17,195 nt of DNA, taken from the NCBI GenBank assembly GCA_958439155.1, contig CAUBUJ010000020.1, positions 1 through 17,195 on the forward strand, written 5' to 3'. Made by a program: the position numbers and the translations under genes. This document shows, one piece after another, positions 15,470 to 17,195 of the stretch (the stretch's first letter is position 1; each line of letters begins with the position of its first letter). The notes beneath the pieces are model-generated. The model made no database searches and was not told the origin of the DNA. It saw only the letters and a program-made list of their open reading frames with translations. Source of the stretch: an uncultured Veillonellaceae bacterium (GTDB taxonomy: Bacteria; Bacillota; Negativicutes; Veillonellales; Dialisteraceae).

Positions 15470-15595
15470 TTCTTACAAGGACAAACGATCCCAAGACCTG
15501 GAAAAGGGCGCTGGATTTCCAGGTCCGCCGGCCCTGCCGTTCAAAGATTTTCCCTGACGCCTTTGAACGTGCAGAATGATGCCGTCATTTTTAAC
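15470..15595 (-). promoter_or_regulatory. Structured 5' leader of the ABC importer operon
   Basis: The roughly 140-nt untranslated leader contains two strong hairpins in the minus-strand RNA. One (15534-15574) pairs CTGC plus CGTTCAAAG with CTTTGAACG plus GCAG, 13 bp with one bulged A and a 14-nt loop. The other (15495-15525) pairs GACCTGGAAA with TTTCCAGGTC, a perfect 10 bp with an 11-nt loop. Neither is followed by a U tract. I do not match it to a riboswitch class I know. Confidence 0.6.
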
Positions 15596-15601
15596 GGAAT
15601 T

Positions 15602-15632
15602 ATTATATCACAGATATTAGAACAGATGTCAA
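15602..15632 (-). promoter_or_regulatory. Promoter of the ABC importer operon
   Basis: On the minus strand there is a perfect -35 TTGACA (15632-15627), a 19-nt spacer and a perfect extended -10 TGATATAAT (15610-15602). The spacer is long, which the TGn extension may offset. Confidence 0.7.
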
Positions 15633-15699
15633 ATTATTTTAACTATAATGTAAGTGTTACTCTTTCATAAATTCATCTTATCATTACAAATTTCAAATA

Positions 15700-15717
15700 T
15701 ATACCCCTATGGGTATA
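15700..15717. promoter_or_regulatory. Palindromic operator candidate, CsoR/CstR/RcnR-like
   Basis: TATACCC and GGGTATA form a perfect 7-bp inverted repeat around CTAT. It lies upstream of the -10 of the M14 gene, covering its -35 zone, and about 70 bp upstream of the importer -35. Operators of the CsoR/CstR/RcnR family are G/C tracts with AT ends of this form. The assignment is inference. Confidence 0.5.
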
Positions 15718-15734
15718 GCAGAGCTTATTTTTTC

Positions 15735-15743
15735 TGTTACAAT
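15735..15743 (+). promoter_or_regulatory. Extended -10 promoter of the M14 deacylase gene
   Basis: TGTTACAAT is a one-mismatch -10 with the TGn extension, 43 nt upstream of the ATG. The palindrome at 15700-15717 occupies the expected -35 region. Confidence 0.5.
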
Positions 15744-15785
15744 ATTTTGAGAATTGATTTCATTACCTTTTTGGAGGAATCCCTT

Positions 15786-16736
15786 ATGCACCCAACCGGC
15801 GAAAAGAAAGAAGGCCAGAAAATCCGCACATTTTCCACCGTCACAGGAGGCCGGGCCATCCTGCCTGTCACAGAAATCCATGGCAGCCAAAGCGGCCCGT
15901 CCGTGCTCATCACCGCAGGCATCCACGGCGGCGAGTACCCGGGCATGGTGGCCACCATGGAAATCGCGAAAGAACTTTCCCCTTCCCACGTGGCCGGCCG
16001 GATCACCTTCATCCACTCCGCCAATCCCGGCGCGTTCTGGGCGAGGCGCCCCGAGCTCAATGAAGAGGACAAGAAAAATTTAAACAGGGAATTTCCGGGA
16101 AATCTCCGGGGCAGCTCCACCCAGAAGCTGGCGTGGCACCTCATGCAGAATTACATTCTCCGCGCAGACTACTACATGGATCTCCACAGCGGCGACATCC
16201 ATGAAGATCTCTGTCCCCATGTGTACTACTCCAAGGCCTGCACCAAAGAAGTGAGCAAGACATCGAAACGGATGGCCCTTCACGTGGATGTACCCTACAT
16301 GGTGCCCTCCATGGCCAAGGGCGGCGCCTACAACTGCGCTGCCGAACACGGCGTCCCGTCCATCTTGATCGAGCGCGGCGGTAACGGCATCTGCCGCCGG
16401 GAAGACATCGAAGGCTTTAAATCGGACATCCGCCGCATCCTCCGCCACCTGGGCGTGCTCCTCACCTCGTCCGTCCCCATTTCGGAGATCAAGCAGGATC
16501 TCAAAGAAGTACGGAAAGTGATCTACGTCATGGCGGAAGAAGACGCCTGCTGGATCAGCAGCCACTCCCAGGGGGACCGCCTCAAAAAAGGAGACATCAT
16601 CGGAGAGGCGACCAACCTCTTCGGCGACGCCCGCCGCACTTATATCGCAGAAGAAGAAGGGATCATGCTCTACCTCAATACATCGCTCGCCCTCCTGAAA
16701 GGAAAAGTCGCCGCTGCCTACGCGGTAGTGGAATAA
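15786..16736 (+). CDS. M14-family deacylase (succinylglutamate desuccinylase/aspartoacylase family)
   Basis: This 316-residue protein has no signal peptide, so it is cytoplasmic. The zinc-site pattern is intact: AGIHGGE gives His47 and Glu50, and DLHSGD gives His134. NLNREFPG (98-105) is the usual Asn-Arg substrate-binding element, and Glu196 in ILIERGGNG is the likely catalytic glutamate. A C-terminal beta domain (about 240-316; LKKGDIIGEATNLFGD) is typical of AstE/AspA-like proteins. The family cleaves an amide bond to release an amino acid from an N-acyl or related conjugate; the substrate here is unknown. The frame opens at 15654, but ATG 15786 has GGAGG 8 nt upstream. It is divergent from the ABC importer, suggesting that it processes the imported substrate (inference). 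Confidence 0.9.
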   Translation: MHPTGEKKEGQKIRTFSTVTGGRAILPVTEIHGSQSGPSVLITAGIHGGEYPGMVATMEIAKELSPSHVAGRITFIHSANPGAFWARRPELNEEDKKNLNREFPGNLRGSSTQKLAWHLMQNYILRADYYMDLHSGDIHEDLCPHVYYSKACTKEVSKTSKRMALHVDVPYMVPSMAKGGAYNCAAEHGVPSILIERGGNGICRREDIEGFKSDIRRILRHLGVLLTSSVPISEIKQDLKEVRKVIYVMAEEDACWISSHSQGDRLKKGDIIGEATNLFGDARRTYIAEEEGIMLYLNTSLALLKGKVAAAYAVVE

Positions 16737-16749
16737 AAGAGACAAAGAA

Positions 16750-16782
16750 AAAGCGTCACAGCCGGTCACTGTGACGTTTTTT
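16750..16782 (+). terminator. Intrinsic terminator of the M14 deacylase gene
   Basis: CGTCACAG and CTGTGACG form an 8-bp perfect stem with a 7-nt loop followed by TTTTTT, 17 nt after the stop. Confidence 0.9.
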
Positions 16783-16837
16783 GATTGGGGCGGCGGAAGT
16801 TTTTGAAGACCTGGGCGGCTGGTGCGTCATGGCAACG

Positions 16838-16868
16838 GGGTCTGAGGTCTGAGGTCTAAGGTCAAAGG
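16838..16868. repeat. Short tandem 7-nt repeat
   Basis: GGTCTGA, GGTCTGA, GGTCTAA and GGTCAAA follow each other in register, a decaying heptamer array. Confidence 0.7.
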
Positions 16869-17020
16869 CGGATTGTGCGTCATGAGAACGGAGTCTGAAA
16901 TCTGGAGACGGGAGTATGAAGAGGAAACAAGAAGAACTTTTGATAGGCCTCAGACCCCAAACATTGGACCACACTCCCATGACGCTCATTTCGTCCGCTT
17001 CCTGACTGCATGGTCTTATC

Positions 17021-17056
17021 TAAAAATTTCCGCCGCCCATTTATGTGAGGCGGCGG
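17021..17056 (-). terminator. Possible terminator hairpin in the right-hand repeat arm
   Basis: On the minus strand CCGCCGCC and GGCGGCGG form an 8-bp stem followed by AAATTTTTAG. It could terminate a minus-strand gene to the right, or be only part of the repeat. Confidence 0.35.
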
Positions 17057-17110
17057 CACCACCACTCTGCGCCCTGCGCTCTGAACTCTGCGCTGTCTAT
17101 CGAGATGTGG

Positions 17111-17190
17111 GTCATCCCGACCGGACGTGATTTGCGGTATGCGTGTTTCGTATTAGAAAAGTACGGGAAAGAGTGGAGGGATCTTACGTA
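17111..17190. repeat. Possible degenerate dispersed intergenic repeat
   Basis: GTCATCCCGACCGGA at the left and GAGTGGAGGGATCTTACG at the right resemble the two ends of the GTCATCC/GGATCTTA-type intergenic repeats seen in many bacterial genomes. They are separated here by about 45 nt of unrelated sequence. No gene is seen. Confidence 0.35.
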
Positions 17191-17195
17191 AAAAA

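Larger units (their letters stand above)
16786..17056. repeat. Degenerate long inverted-repeat region with an internal direct repeat
   Basis: The left arm (plus, from 16787) reads GGGCGGCGGAAGTTTTTGAAG, later GCGTCATGG (16824-16832) and GGGGTCTGAGG. The right arm (minus, from 17038) reads GGGCGGCGGAAATTTTTAG, later GCGTCATGGG (16985-16976) and GGGGTCTGAGG (16958-16948). The order of blocks is the same, so the region is an imperfect inverted repeat. A third partial copy on the plus strand carries GTGCGTCATGAGAACGGAG (from 16875), 53 nt after the first. No gene is apparent: the short frames here show no protein family features. Confidence 0.6.

Noticed and set aside
15654..15785. 44-codon upstream extension of the M14 gene
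   Set aside because: It would start at GTG with no ribosome binding site and run through the palindrome and -10; ATG 15786 has GGAGG.
16873..17130. Short open frames in the right-hand spacer
   Set aside because: They span the degenerate repeats, have no ribosome binding site and no protein-like character.

Overview
The window looks like chromosomal DNA of a diderm Firmicute (Negativicutes, Veillonellaceae-like; Dialister or a relative is my best guess). It combines Firmicute-style T-box control with an RND efflux system whose adaptor is a lipoprotein, and such a pump needs an outer membrane. Genes are GC-rich, have strong AAGGAGG-type ribosome binding sites, and lie almost all on the minus strand. 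The organism call is inference; no rRNA or tRNA gene is present to confirm it.

Layout from left to right. (1) 1-815, minus: 5' part of a branched-chain amino-acid-type ABC binding lipoprotein, cut by the window edge. It is preceded by a T-box leader (843-1165) that carries two consecutive antiterminator/terminator modules behind one stem I, driven by a promoter at 1173-1200. (2) 1255-2118, minus: YihY/BrkB-family membrane protein. (3) 2279-4099, minus: the translational GTPase TypA/BipA. (4) 4400-5161, plus: a 253-residue protein of unknown function, divergent from typA. (5) 5268-10214, minus: an efflux operon of TetR-type regulator, RND adaptor lipoprotein and RND permease. The regulator has two TetR-type HTH domains in tandem ahead of a single C-terminal domain, and an array of TTTGA half-sites lies at its promoter. 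(6) 10362-15454, minus: a five-gene peptide/nickel-family ABC importer in the order permease, permease, binding protein, ATPase, ATPase. Its subunit sizes are very close to NikBCADE. It starts at a TTG codon behind a strongly folded leader of about 140 nt. (7) 15786-16736, plus: an M14-type deacylase (AstE/aspartoacylase family), divergent from the importer, with a palindrome of CsoR/CstR/RcnR-operator type at its promoter. (8) 16783-17195: non-coding DNA made of degenerate direct and inverted repeats.

How the parts fit together: the T-box would tie amino-acid uptake to charging of a tRNA, with Leu the favoured but unproven candidate. The regulator, adaptor and permease form a self-contained, probably autoregulated export unit that must borrow an outer-membrane channel from elsewhere. 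The divergent importer/deacylase pair suggests uptake of an acylated or peptide-like substrate, or a metal chelate, followed by hydrolysis in the cytoplasm. The most unusual items are the tandem-HTH regulator, the doubled T-box expression platform, the structured importer leader with the nearby palindrome, and the inverted-repeat region at the right end.
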